A DNA stretch of 64,000 nt. Origin: Bacteroides sp. GTDB lineage: Bacteria > Bacteroidota > Bacteroidia > Bacteroidales > Bacteroidaceae. Made by a program: the position numbers and the translations under genes. Of this stretch, positions 26,519-33,769 are shown piece by piece. The stretch is from assembly GCF_030151085.1 (NCBI RefSeq), contig NZ_JASLER010000070.1, positions 1-64,000 on the forward strand. The letters run 5' to 3'. Position 1 is the first letter of the stretch. Each line of letters starts with the position of its first letter. The notes beneath the pieces are model-generated. The model made no database searches, was not told the origin of the DNA, and was given only the letters and a program-made list of their open reading frames with translations.

Positions 26519-27310
26519 ATGGAAAACATTCTTAAAAACTCGGGTAAGGTCATCTTGTTTGCTTGTTTGTCATTGATACTGTTGACAGGATGTGATCAAA
26601 AGTCAAAATTGAAGTTAGGCATAGAAGCTGCTAACAAGCAATGTCCTATGAAGATGGGAACGGTAGGTGAAGTATCGAGTATCACTTATGATGGTACGGA
26701 TGTGGTTTATCTTTTGACGATGAATGAAGATTACATTGATTTAGAGGCTTTGGACAAAAAACCGGAGGCTGTGAAAGCTGCCGCAGTTGCTATGTTCAGA
26801 AATCCGGAAAAGAATATAAAGGAAATGTTGAACCTTGTTATTGACTCTAATTCAGGTATTAAATTTGTATATAAAGGACAAACTTCGGGAAAAGAAGTGA
26901 GTTGCTATTTGGGAACAGAGGACTTGAAGAACCTTTTGAACCAGGATATGTCTAAAGAAGAAAGTGATCAGAAGAAACTGGAAGAATTGGTGAATGTAAC
27001 CAATGTTTCATGTCCTATGGCGATAGATGAGGCTACTACTCTCAATAATTTGACTATAGAGTCCGATAGAGTAGTTTATCATTATACTGTTGATGAGGAA
27101 TCAATGGAAATAGCAACAATGAAAGAGAATGAAGGAGAGATAAAGCAAAATATTAAATCGTCTTTGGATGTATCAGAGCCTGCTTTAAAAATGTTTTTGG
27201 AAGCATGTATAAAGAGTAATAAAGGGCTGGGATATCAATATGCAGGTAATACTTCCGGCGAAAGCGTAGAAATTATTTTTAGCGTCTCCGAAATAAAAGC
27301 ACTTTTGTAA
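26519..27310 (+). CDS. Lipoprotein with two tandem Cys-Pro-Met repeats, function unknown
   Basis: This 263-residue lipoprotein has a clear lipobox LLTGC (Cys25). It is an internal duplication: half 1 (about 42-140) and half 2 (about 165-263) both begin CPM, then have a VVY-x2-T-x2-E pattern, and end with SN-x-G-x4-Y-x-G-x-TSG and K-x-LL. I do not recognise a named family or activity. The paired conserved CPM motifs, one Cys each, might hold a ligand or metal or form a disulfide; this is inference. It lies between rpsA and rnz, with its own promoter and a 32-nt gap to rnz. Confidence 0.7.
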   Translation: MENILKNSGKVILFACLSLILLTGCDQKSKLKLGIEAANKQCPMKMGTVGEVSSITYDGTDVVYLLTMNEDYIDLEALDKKPEAVKAAAVAMFRNPEKNIKEMLNLVIDSNSGIKFVYKGQTSGKEVSCYLGTEDLKNLLNQDMSKEESDQKKLEELVNVTNVSCPMAIDEATTLNNLTIESDRVVYHYTVDEESMEIATMKENEGEIKQNIKSSLDVSEPALKMFLEACIKSNKGLGYQYAGNTSGESVEIIFSVSEIKALL

Positions 27311-27342
27311 ATCTCAGGAAAATTGTTCCGAATATATCGGTA

Positions 27343-28257
27343 ATGGAAAAATTCGAATTACATATCCTTGGTTGTGGCTCAGCTTTGCCTACAACGCGCC
27401 ATTTCCCTACATCACAGATTGTAAATGTACGCGATAAGCTGTTTATGATCGATTGCGGAGAAGGGGCACAATTGCAGTTCCGTAAATCGCGGCTTAAGTT
27501 CTCAAGGCTGAATCACATCTTTATTTCACACCTGCATGGTGACCATTGTTTTGGTCTGCTGGGGTTAATATCCACGCTGAACCTTTTGGGGCGTACAGCA
27601 GAGTTACATATTCATTCGCCCAAAGGATTGGAAACGCTGTTTGCTCCGATGCTTAGTTACTTCAATCACCAGATGACGTACAAGCTTATTTTCCATGAGT
27701 TTGAAACGAAAGAACCAACGGTTATTTATGAAGATCGCTCCATGACGGTAACTACCATTCCATTGCGTCATCGTATGCCATGCTGTGGCTTTTTATTTGC
27801 CGAGAAAGCCCGACCTAATCATATTATTAGGGATATGATAGACTTCTATCAAGTGCCGGTATACGAACTGAACCGTATTAAGAACGGCGCAGATTACGTA
27901 ACTCCCGAAGGAGAAGTTATTTCCAATACACTCTTGACGTCACCATCTGATCCTTCCCGTAAGTATGCTTATTGCTCCGATACTATCTTTCTACCTTCTA
28001 TTATAGAACAGATTAAAGGTGTTGATTTGCTATTCCATGAAGCTACCTTCGCTAATGAAGACGCTCCTCGTGCCAAAGAGACCTATCATACTACAGCTGA
28101 ACAGGCTGCTCAGATTGCTCGTGATGCAGCAGTAAAGAAGTTACTGATAGGACATTTCTCCGCCCGCTACGAAGACGAGACTATTTTGTTACAAGAAGCT
28201 TCCGCTATATTTCCCGATACCCAACTTGCTAAAGAAACGCTTTGCGTGTCGATATAA
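27343..28257 (+). CDS. rnz: Ribonuclease Z
   Basis: This 304-residue metallo-beta-lactamase-fold nuclease trims the 3' trailer from tRNA precursors. The zinc motif HLHGDH is at residues 63-68 in ISHLHGDHCFGLLGL. Later His and Asp ligands are visible in TIPLRHRMPCCGF, YCSDTIF and LLIGHFSARY. The IPLRHR and HTTAEQAA segments are typical of RNase Z. Length is standard. It follows the duplicated lipoprotein by 32 nt and may share its transcript. Confidence 0.94.
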   Translation: MEKFELHILGCGSALPTTRHFPTSQIVNVRDKLFMIDCGEGAQLQFRKSRLKFSRLNHIFISHLHGDHCFGLLGLISTLNLLGRTAELHIHSPKGLETLFAPMLSYFNHQMTYKLIFHEFETKEPTVIYEDRSMTVTTIPLRHRMPCCGFLFAEKARPNHIIRDMIDFYQVPVYELNRIKNGADYVTPEGEVISNTLLTSPSDPSRKYAYCSDTIFLPSIIEQIKGVDLLFHEATFANEDAPRAKETYHTTAEQAAQIARDAAVKKLLIGHFSARYEDETILLQEASAIFPDTQLAKETLCVSI

Positions 28258-28270
28258 ATTAAACTTTTAT

Positions 28271-28278
28271 TATCTTTG
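28271..28278 (+). promoter_or_regulatory. -7 promoter element for the sigma-factor operon
   Basis: TATCTTTG followed by CT matches TAnnTTTG, 33 nt before the ATG of the sigma gene. A primary-sigma type of promoter implies basal expression. Confidence 0.6.
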
Positions 28279-28311
28279 CTCGTCTAAATACCAAAATGCG
28301 AATAGAAAACT

Positions 28312-28866
28312 ATGAACCCTTCCTATAATGAACGCGAAGTACTAGCCCTCTTGCAGGAAGAGAGTACACAGAAGCGGGGATTTGAGATGATTGTCGCCCG
28401 GTATAGCGAACAGCTGTATTGGCAGATTCGCCGTATGGTACTTTCTCACGAAGACGCTAACGATTTGCTTCAGAATACCTTCGTTAAAGCATGGACTAAC
28501 ATTGATTATTTCCGGGCAGAAGCGAAGCTATCTACCTGGCTCTATCGCATTGCTTTGAATGAATGCTTGACTTTCTTGAACAAGCAACGTGCCACGTCTA
28601 CGGTATCATTGGACGATCCCGAAGCGGATGCTCTTCAAAAACTAGAGAGTGATCCTTATTTCTCAGGTGACCGGGCACAGAAATCATTGCAGAAAGCCTT
28701 GCTTACCTTGCCCGAAAAACAACGGATGGTATTCAACCTGAAGTACTATCAAGAAATGAAGTACGAGGAGATGTCCGACATCTTCGGCACCTCTGTAGGC
28801 GCTCTGAAAGCTTCTTACCATCATGCCGTGAAAAAAATAGAGAAGTTTTTGAGTGAAGAGTATTAA
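28312..28866 (+). CDS. RpoE-type ECF sigma factor
   Basis: This 184-residue protein has sigma region 2 (MIVARYSEQLYWQIRRMVLSHEDANDLLQNTFVKAW) and region 4 (LPEKQRMVFNLKYYQEMKYEEMSDIFGTSVGALKASYHHA) joined by a short linker, with no region 1 or 3. It is followed 17 nt later by a small single-pass membrane protein and then a Spy/CpxP-like exported protein. That order matches envelope-stress sigma systems, in which the membrane protein restrains the sigma factor. Confidence 0.92.
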   Translation: MNPSYNEREVLALLQEESTQKRGFEMIVARYSEQLYWQIRRMVLSHEDANDLLQNTFVKAWTNIDYFRAEAKLSTWLYRIALNECLTFLNKQRATSTVSLDDPEADALQKLESDPYFSGDRAQKSLQKALLTLPEKQRMVFNLKYYQEMKYEEMSDIFGTSVGALKASYHHAVKKIEKFLSEEY

Positions 28867-28883
28867 ACCTTTGCCCGAAAACG

Positions 28884-29282
28884 ATGTCTAATGAAACAGA
28901 GAGGAGAAAGCTTATGAAAGAAGAAGATAAATTGCAGAAAATGATAGGAACGGAGAATCCTTTCCGCGTTCCCGAGGGTTATTTTGAGAGCCTTACTTCG
29001 GAGGTAATGAACCGGCTTCCCGAAAAAGAGAAATCTTTAGGTGCAACACGTAAAGAATCTACAATGTGGGAGAGAGTAAGACCATGGCTGTACATGACTG
29101 CTATGTTCATCGGTGCCGCATTGATTATACGGGTGGCTTCGACTGATCGTACGCCGGCAGCAGACCGTGTGGCGGCCGAAGAATCGGAAACAGAAATAGA
29201 ATATATCAATATGGCTGTAGATAACTCCATGTTGGATGATTATTCATTATATGTATACCTTGCAGACTCGAGTGCTGAGTGA
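28884..29282 (+). CDS. Probable single-pass membrane anti-sigma factor
   Basis: This 132-residue protein has an N-terminal cytoplasmic stretch (NPFRVPEGYFESLTSEVMNRLP), one membrane helix near residues 68-86 (LYMTAMFIGAALII) and an acidic periplasmic tail. The NPFxVPEGYF motif is common at the start of small membrane proteins coded after ECF sigma genes in Bacteroidetes. There is no zinc-type HxxxCxxC anti-sigma motif. An alternative start is the Met at residue 11. The role as anti-sigma is inferred from position and topology. Confidence 0.65.
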   Translation: MSNETERRKLMKEEDKLQKMIGTENPFRVPEGYFESLTSEVMNRLPEKEKSLGATRKESTMWERVRPWLYMTAMFIGAALIIRVASTDRTPAADRVAAEESETEIEYINMAVDNSMLDDYSLYVYLADSSAE

Positions 29283-29310
29283 GGTAAGAACTACTTAACT
29301 GATTGAAAAA

Positions 29311-29787
29311 ATGAAAAAGCTAATAGTACTATTTGTAATGATGTGTGGCATTATGCCTTTGCTTTGGGCTAGTCATGGAACAGACCAGCATTTGTCTCCC
29401 GAAGAATTTCGTGCCAAGCAAAGAGCTTTTATCACAGAAAAAGCTGAATTGACCAAAGAAGAAGCCGCTAAGTTTTTCCCTGTTTACTTTGAATTGCAAG
29501 ATCGCAAGAAACAGTTGAATGACGAAGTATGGCAATTGATACGTAAGGGCAAAGATGAAAATCTTACGGATGCTCAATATGGCGAGATAATGGAAGGTAT
29601 ATACGATGCCCGCATTGCTTCCGACCGTTTGGATAAGACCTATTTTGATAAATACAAGAAGATATTGTCTTGCAAGAAAATTTATTTAGTGCAGAAGGCA
29701 GAGATGCGTTTCCATCGTGAATTGCTGAAGGGAATGAATAAGAAGCAGTCCAATGCAGCGCAGAAGAAACCCCAGGGAAAGAAGTAA
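29311..29787 (+). CDS. Exported Spy/CpxP-like helical protein
   Basis: This 158-residue protein has a signal peptide ending near LLWAS (residue ~21). The mature part is helical and highly charged: LSPEEFRAKQRAFITEKAEL, then LTKEEAAKFFPVYFELQDRKKQLNDEV, and a Lys/Gln-rich end. This resembles periplasmic adaptor chaperones of the Spy/CpxP/heavy-metal-sensor group, though it lacks the classical LTxxQ motif. It closes the sigma / membrane protein operon. A periplasmic sensor or effector role is inferred. Confidence 0.65.
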   Translation: MKKLIVLFVMMCGIMPLLWASHGTDQHLSPEEFRAKQRAFITEKAELTKEEAAKFFPVYFELQDRKKQLNDEVWQLIRKGKDENLTDAQYGEIMEGIYDARIASDRLDKTYFDKYKKILSCKKIYLVQKAEMRFHRELLKGMNKKQSNAAQKKPQGKK

Positions 29788-29828
29788 ATATGCTCCTCTT
29801 TAATAAGAGGGATGTATGATATAAAAAC

Positions 29829-29859
29829 AGATGGTCTGTTTGCATGAAACAGACCATCT
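29829..29859. terminator. Hairpin 1 of a double bidirectional terminator
   Basis: AGATGGTCTGTTT (29829-29841) and its exact complement (29847-29859) form a 13-bp stem with loop GCATG. On the minus strand it is followed by a U-rich run (GTTTTTATAT), so it best serves mazG transcription. Confidence 0.75.
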
Positions 29860-29869
29860 ATTGAGGTCT

Positions 29870-29912
29870 AATAGACCATCCGTTTACACCAAACAGATGG
29901 TCTATTTTTTTT
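29870..29912 (+). terminator. Hairpin 2, overlaps the 3' end of mazG
   Basis: AATAGACCATC (29870-29880) pairs with GATGGTCTATT (29896-29906), with an inner GTTT/AAAC extension, followed by a T run to 29912. It terminates the plus-strand sigma operon. The right arm contains the mazG stop codon (29902-29904), and the T run is the complement of its terminal Lys codons. Confidence 0.8.
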
Positions 29913-30693
29913 GCTCCAATGCTTTGGCTTCATTCCAAAGTTTATCCATCTCTTCCAGTGTCATATCATGGAGGTTTTTACCTTCCTTGATGCTGTGCGC
30001 TTCTACATAATTGAAGCGACGGATGAATTTTTGGTTGGTGAGTTCCAATGCATTATCCGGATTTATTTTGTAAAGACGAGCGGCGTTGATAAGGCTGAAC
30101 ATTACGTCTCCGAATTCAGCTTCCGCTTTTTCTTTATCCATGTGGGCTACTTCCGCTTGGAATTCTTGTATTTCTTCCTTTACCTTGTCCCATACCTGTT
30201 CGCGTTCATCCCAATCAAAACCTACATTACGGGCTTTGTCTTGGATGCGATAGGCTTTAATAATAGAGGGTAGGGAAGCGGGCACACCACTCAGAACGGT
30301 TTTATTTCCATCTTTCTCTTTCAGTTTCAGTTGCTCCCAGTTCTCAAGAACTTGTCCTACATTTTCTGCTTTCTCATTGCCGAATACATGTGGATGGCGG
30401 AAGATCAGTTTTTCACAAAGACGGTCGCAAACATCTTTCATATCGAAATCACCAGTCTCAGAACCTATCTTGGCATAGAAAGCTACATGTAGCAGTACGT
30501 CGCCCAACTCTTTGCAGATGTCATTCTTATCATTGCGAATGATGGCGTCACAAAGTTCGTAAGTCTCTTCAATGGTGTTGGGGCGCAAACTTTCATTAGT
30601 CTGCTTGCGATCCCAAGGGCATTTCTCGCGGAGTTCGTCGAGTATGTCAAGGAAGCGTCCGAAGGCTTCCATTTGCTCTTTTCTAGTATGCAT
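29902..30693 (-). CDS. mazG: Nucleoside triphosphate pyrophosphohydrolase MazG
   Basis: This 263-residue enzyme hydrolyses NTPs to NMP and pyrophosphate and is thought to clear damaged nucleotides. It has the two MazG halves typical of the full-length form. The first starts LREKCPWDRKQTNESLRPNTIEETYEL with an EExxE-type metal site (ELGDVLLHVAFYA). The second has EEIQEFQAEV and EFGDVMFSLINAARLY. It ends with KKLys-type codons that double as a terminator T run. It follows a lipoprotein gene by 13 nt in a three-gene minus-strand operon. Confidence 0.94.
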   Translation of the reverse strand: MHTRKEQMEAFGRFLDILDELREKCPWDRKQTNESLRPNTIEETYELCDAIIRNDKNDICKELGDVLLHVAFYAKIGSETGDFDMKDVCDRLCEKLIFRHPHVFGNEKAENVGQVLENWEQLKLKEKDGNKTVLSGVPASLPSIIKAYRIQDKARNVGFDWDEREQVWDKVKEEIQEFQAEVAHMDKEKAEAEFGDVMFSLINAARLYKINPDNALELTNQKFIRRFNYVEAHSIKEGKNLHDMTLEEMDKLWNEAKALEQKK

Positions 30694-30706
30694 TTTTATT
30701 TAATAA

Positions 30707-31144
30707 TCAATTGTTTTCTTCACCCTCTTGATATTTTATATCGAATCTGCCTTCAGTAATTCCACCACCAGAGAAGGTGCCGCTGATGACCCTGCCATCC
30801 ATGCGCGTAATATGTGCTTCTCCATCCTCAAGCAGACCGCCGTCAAAAGTGGCATTCGTATAGTTGCAGGTAGCTCCTGAGGTAGGGTTGACAAGGACGA
30901 AAGACATATTGATGAATATACCGACTTGTGATTCGATTCTTACGTAGTGATTTTCATTTTCTGTAAAAGTAGAGACTTCAGGCTTTCCGTACCGACCACT
31001 GGCATATATCCAGCCATCTATCAGACAACCCAAAGTATTTTCACCTGTACTAGTAGCGGCCGGCATAATTGTAGGATCGACCGACTTGTCTTCATCGCAA
31101 GCACAGAAAAGAAGTATTGTGAAGAGAAATAATAGCTTTTTCAT
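30707..31144 (-). CDS. Small lipoprotein, function unknown
   Basis: This 145-residue protein starts MKKLLFLFTILLFCACDEDKS, a lipoprotein-like signal with Cys14 or Cys16. The mature part is predicted beta-rich with a Gly-rich region (GRVISGTFSGGGITEGRFDI) and resembles the small DUF6252/DUF5025-like beta proteins of Bacteroidetes, though I am not sure of the family. Gaps of 13 nt to both the outer-membrane barrel gene upstream and mazG downstream indicate one operon. Confidence 0.65.
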   Translation of the reverse strand: MKKLLFLFTILLFCACDEDKSVDPTIMPAATSTGENTLGCLIDGWIYASGRYGKPEVSTFTENENHYVRIESQVGIFINMSFVLVNPTSGATCNYTNATFDGGLLEDGEAHITRMDGRVISGTFSGGGITEGRFDIKYQEGEENN

Positions 31145-31157
31145 ATCGTGTTATGCT

Positions 31158-31823
31158 TTAAAAGTGATAATTCAAACCAAAAAGTACAGAGAGCTGACCG
31201 AAGTACCCGTAACCGGACTTTGGTCGTACAACTTCCCAAGTTTGGTCATGATACTTAGTCATATAGGAGTCAGAGCTTGATATCAGCCAGTTCAGTTGTG
31301 CCGATATACCGATCTGTCTGGATAGGAAGTACTCTCCGGAGAGAGAGAAGTTGCCTGCCAGTCGGTTCATTTCCACTTCCCGAGGTTTGTCGTACACGGT
31401 ACTTTTATTCTTATAAAGCTGGTAACCGATACCTGTAGCAGCTTGTATCTGAAAATGCTCACGGATAAAGAATACCCCGAACTGAGGGGCGAGATAGTGC
31501 ATATGTATTTTATCTGCTCCGGTGTCATGAGATCCTTTGTAGATACTTCCCTGGTATAAGAAACCTGGAGCAAGTCTCACTCCGTAATCACGAGGCCCTT
31601 TGCCTACATACCAGTAGCTGGCATCCCATGCAATACCTTTTCGTAGATCTTTGCTGTAAGCATCTTCAATATTGGTGAGCCCCATCTGAGACCCTACTTG
31701 CCAAGTCGGTCCCACATGAACCGATAGCATCGATTTCTTTGAATTTTCTCTTTGAGCATAAAGGGAAGAAGAGATTAATACAGCTCCCGCTATGCAAAGT
31801 AGTGATCTGAGACAAGTCTTCAT
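31158..31823 (-). CDS. Predicted outer-membrane beta-barrel protein
   Basis: This 221-residue protein has a signal peptide ending near SLYAQ (residue ~23). The rest alternates polar and aromatic residues in about eight amphipathic strands (for example MLSVHVGPTWQVG, YGVRLAPGFLYQG, HFQIQAATGIGYQLY) and ends in a C-terminal aromatic (FGLNYHF), the usual barrel-assembly signal. The fold is supported; the function is not known. It is first of a three-gene operon with a lipoprotein and mazG, an odd pairing of surface and housekeeping genes. Confidence 0.7.
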   Translation of the reverse strand: MKTCLRSLLCIAGAVLISSSLYAQRENSKKSMLSVHVGPTWQVGSQMGLTNIEDAYSKDLRKGIAWDASYWYVGKGPRDYGVRLAPGFLYQGSIYKGSHDTGADKIHMHYLAPQFGVFFIREHFQIQAATGIGYQLYKNKSTVYDKPREVEMNRLAGNFSLSGEYFLSRQIGISAQLNWLISSSDSYMTKYHDQTWEVVRPKSGYGYFGQLSVLFGLNYHF

Positions 31824-31891
31824 AGTGTTTGTTGTTTTTGTTTATGAGGATGCAAAGAAACTTAAAATACTGAATGTTAGCAACATTTTTC

Positions 31892-32947
31892 CTAAGAATG
31901 TTTGTATTGGTCGTAAGAAATCAGTAATCCTACTACTTCGGAATAATTCTTTCGTCCGCTTTCTATTTTGTTTCCTTTTAGGTATAAATCATAAATCCAG
32001 TCCTGAATATCCCCAACTAGCGGGCTGTACTTTGCCATCCAATATTCCTGATTGGCTTTTACCAGTTCAATAATTTCAGGACGTATTCGGTTGAAGAGTT
32101 GGGTATAATCTTCTTCGTTCATCAATCGACGGGCATTGCCAAGTACATGCGAAAGCACAGAGAGATATCCGCTGAAGCGAATGCCACGGACTTGCGAACG
32201 GGTACAAACCTGATAAGCGTAGAAATTAGCTTCCGCTTCGCTGGTAATACCTAAAAGATGTGCCAACTCATGGGCATAAGTAGCAGGGTATTGCGGAGGA
32301 AGTAAATCTCCGTTCAATGTAAACTCACAAAAGAAAGGCCCCATGCTACCTGTTACACCTACCATTGATATAAGCGGTGTGAAAAGCATGGTTTTTACCC
32401 GAGGAGACTGATGAGGAGGATGGTGTACACCTAGGGAGGTACTGATTTCGTCATATCCCTTCACACTCTCCCGGCAGACTAGCGGTTCGTTGATGACGGT
32501 TACTTTGACGTAAGAAGCATTCAGGCTATCAATATAACTGTCTACAAACTTCTGAAAGTAGTCAGGAGTATAGGCAGTATAAGGAATCTTTGTTCTTCCG
32601 TAGAAATCTTTCTGTGAATAATTGAGTCCCCATGCCAGATAGAACCATACATATACCCATAGAAGATATTCTATATCGTTCAGTAAAACACGCCTCCATT
32701 TCTTTTTCTTGAAACAACGGGCATAGATCGGGTAAACAATGACTCCGACAATGCTAAGGAAGATAAACAAATCTCCTATGGCAAAAGGTATAAGTTTTGA
32801 AAAGGAAGTTAAGCAGTAGGAAATAGCCGGATATACAGACTGTGCGTAGACCTCTCCCCAGCCCGGAATGAGTTGCGTAGCCCACGTAACTAACAGTAGT
32901 ACGCCTAATATTGAATATCTGATTTTCAGCTTGCTGCTCATTATCAA
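31892..32947 (-). CDS. DUF3810 membrane protein with HExxH motif
   Basis: This 351-residue protein has about three N-terminal membrane helices (the first in the first ~25 residues, others near 45-70 and 88-105) and a C-terminal soluble domain. The soluble part carries YAHELAHLLG with HELAH at about 226-230, followed by EAEANFYAYQVC, a zinc-metalloprotease pattern in which the later Glu would be the third ligand. The family is DUF3810. The peptidase activity is inferred from the motif. It diverges from the Cys-motif membrane protein gene. Confidence 0.82.
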   Translation of the reverse strand: MIMSSKLKIRYSILGVLLLVTWATQLIPGWGEVYAQSVYPAISYCLTSFSKLIPFAIGDLFIFLSIVGVIVYPIYARCFKKKKWRRVLLNDIEYLLWVYVWFYLAWGLNYSQKDFYGRTKIPYTAYTPDYFQKFVDSYIDSLNASYVKVTVINEPLVCRESVKGYDEISTSLGVHHPPHQSPRVKTMLFTPLISMVGVTGSMGPFFCEFTLNGDLLPPQYPATYAHELAHLLGITSEAEANFYAYQVCTRSQVRGIRFSGYLSVLSHVLGNARRLMNEEDYTQLFNRIRPEIIELVKANQEYWMAKYSPLVGDIQDWIYDLYLKGNKIESGRKNYSEVVGLLISYDQYKHS

Positions 32948-32963
32948 TATACTTTGTTGGGGA

Positions 32964-32971
32964 CAAAAATA
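32964..32971 (-). promoter_or_regulatory. -7 promoter element for the DUF3810 gene
   Basis: TATTTTTG on minus matches TAnnTTTG, 17 nt before the ATG. It is only about 35 bp from the divergent plus-strand -7 element, so the two promoters must share or overlap -33 regions. Confidence 0.55.
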
Positions 32972-33005
32972 TGCATTTAATAAATGTCACATAAAGAAAT
33001 AGCCC

Positions 33006-33013
33006 TATATTTG
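33006..33013 (+). promoter_or_regulatory. -7 promoter element for the Cys-motif membrane protein
   Basis: TATATTTG followed by CAAA matches TAnnTTTG and lies 51 nt before the ATG. Confidence 0.55.
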
Positions 33014-33064
33014 CAAAAAATCTGTTAATAATCAACTTTATCGACAACATAAAGCACTAAAATT

Positions 33065-33706
33065 ATGGAAGAATTAAATGAAATTGATCGTTATTGCCGC
33101 AATTGTGTTTCACGTGATTTTGTAACAGGCAGAGGTTTAGTTTGCAAACGTACGAATGCACTTCCCGCTTTTCAGGGAGAATGTGCCGATTTTCAACAAG
33201 ATGAAGAGTTAGAAAAAATGGCACCTACGCCGAAGCCTGAAGATTATACTGTCCAATTGGACAAGAAGCAATTGTTGGCAGAGCAGAATTTACTGAAGGG
33301 TGTTTCCTTGGGTATTGTGGCCTGCATCGTCGGAGCAGCAGCTTGGAGTCTTATTTCGATTTCTACCGGATATCAAATTGGTTATATGGCTATTGGTGTG
33401 GGATTCCTTGTAGGTTTTGCCATGCGTCAAGGTAAGGGTGTAACACCTGTTTTCGGTATTATCGGTGCTGCTTTAGCGTTGTTGAGTTGTGTGCTGGGTG
33501 ATTTTTTCTCCATGGTCGGACTTATAGCAAAAGAGTACGAATTATCCTATTGGGAAATTTTATCAGGTATTGAATTTGAAGATATCACATCTTTGATGAT
33601 GGAAAATTTGGCATCTATGACCATTGTATTTTATGGCATTGCTCTTTATGAAGGCTATAAATTGTCTTTCCGTGAACAGAAACAACCAGAGGGTGGCAAG
33701 ATTTAA
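33065..33706 (+). CDS. Membrane protein with N-terminal Cys motif, unknown function
   Basis: This 213-residue protein starts with a cytosolic region holding CRNC, then Cys at two further places (RGLVCKRT and GECADF), a four-Cys pattern that could bind zinc. Four membrane helices follow: about 78-98 (LGIVACIVGAAAWSLI), 104-118, 124-150, and 175-190 (MTIVFYGIALYEGYKL). I do not recognise a named family. It lies upstream of valS with a separate promoter between them. Confidence 0.7.
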   Translation: MEELNEIDRYCRNCVSRDFVTGRGLVCKRTNALPAFQGECADFQQDEELEKMAPTPKPEDYTVQLDKKQLLAEQNLLKGVSLGIVACIVGAAAWSLISISTGYQIGYMAIGVGFLVGFAMRQGKGVTPVFGIIGAALALLSCVLGDFFSMVGLIAKEYELSYWEILSGIEFEDITSLMMENLASMTIVFYGIALYEGYKLSFREQKQPEGGKI

Positions 33707-33718
33707 ATTATAAATCAT

Positions 33719-33726
33719 TAATTTTG
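33719..33726 (+). promoter_or_regulatory. -7 promoter element for valS
   Basis: TAATTTTG followed by CGCC matches TAnnTTTG, 43 nt before the valS ATG. Confidence 0.6.
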
Positions 33727-33769
33727 CGCCCGTTATTCGCAATAAATTAATTATAGAGATTTTAAAGAT

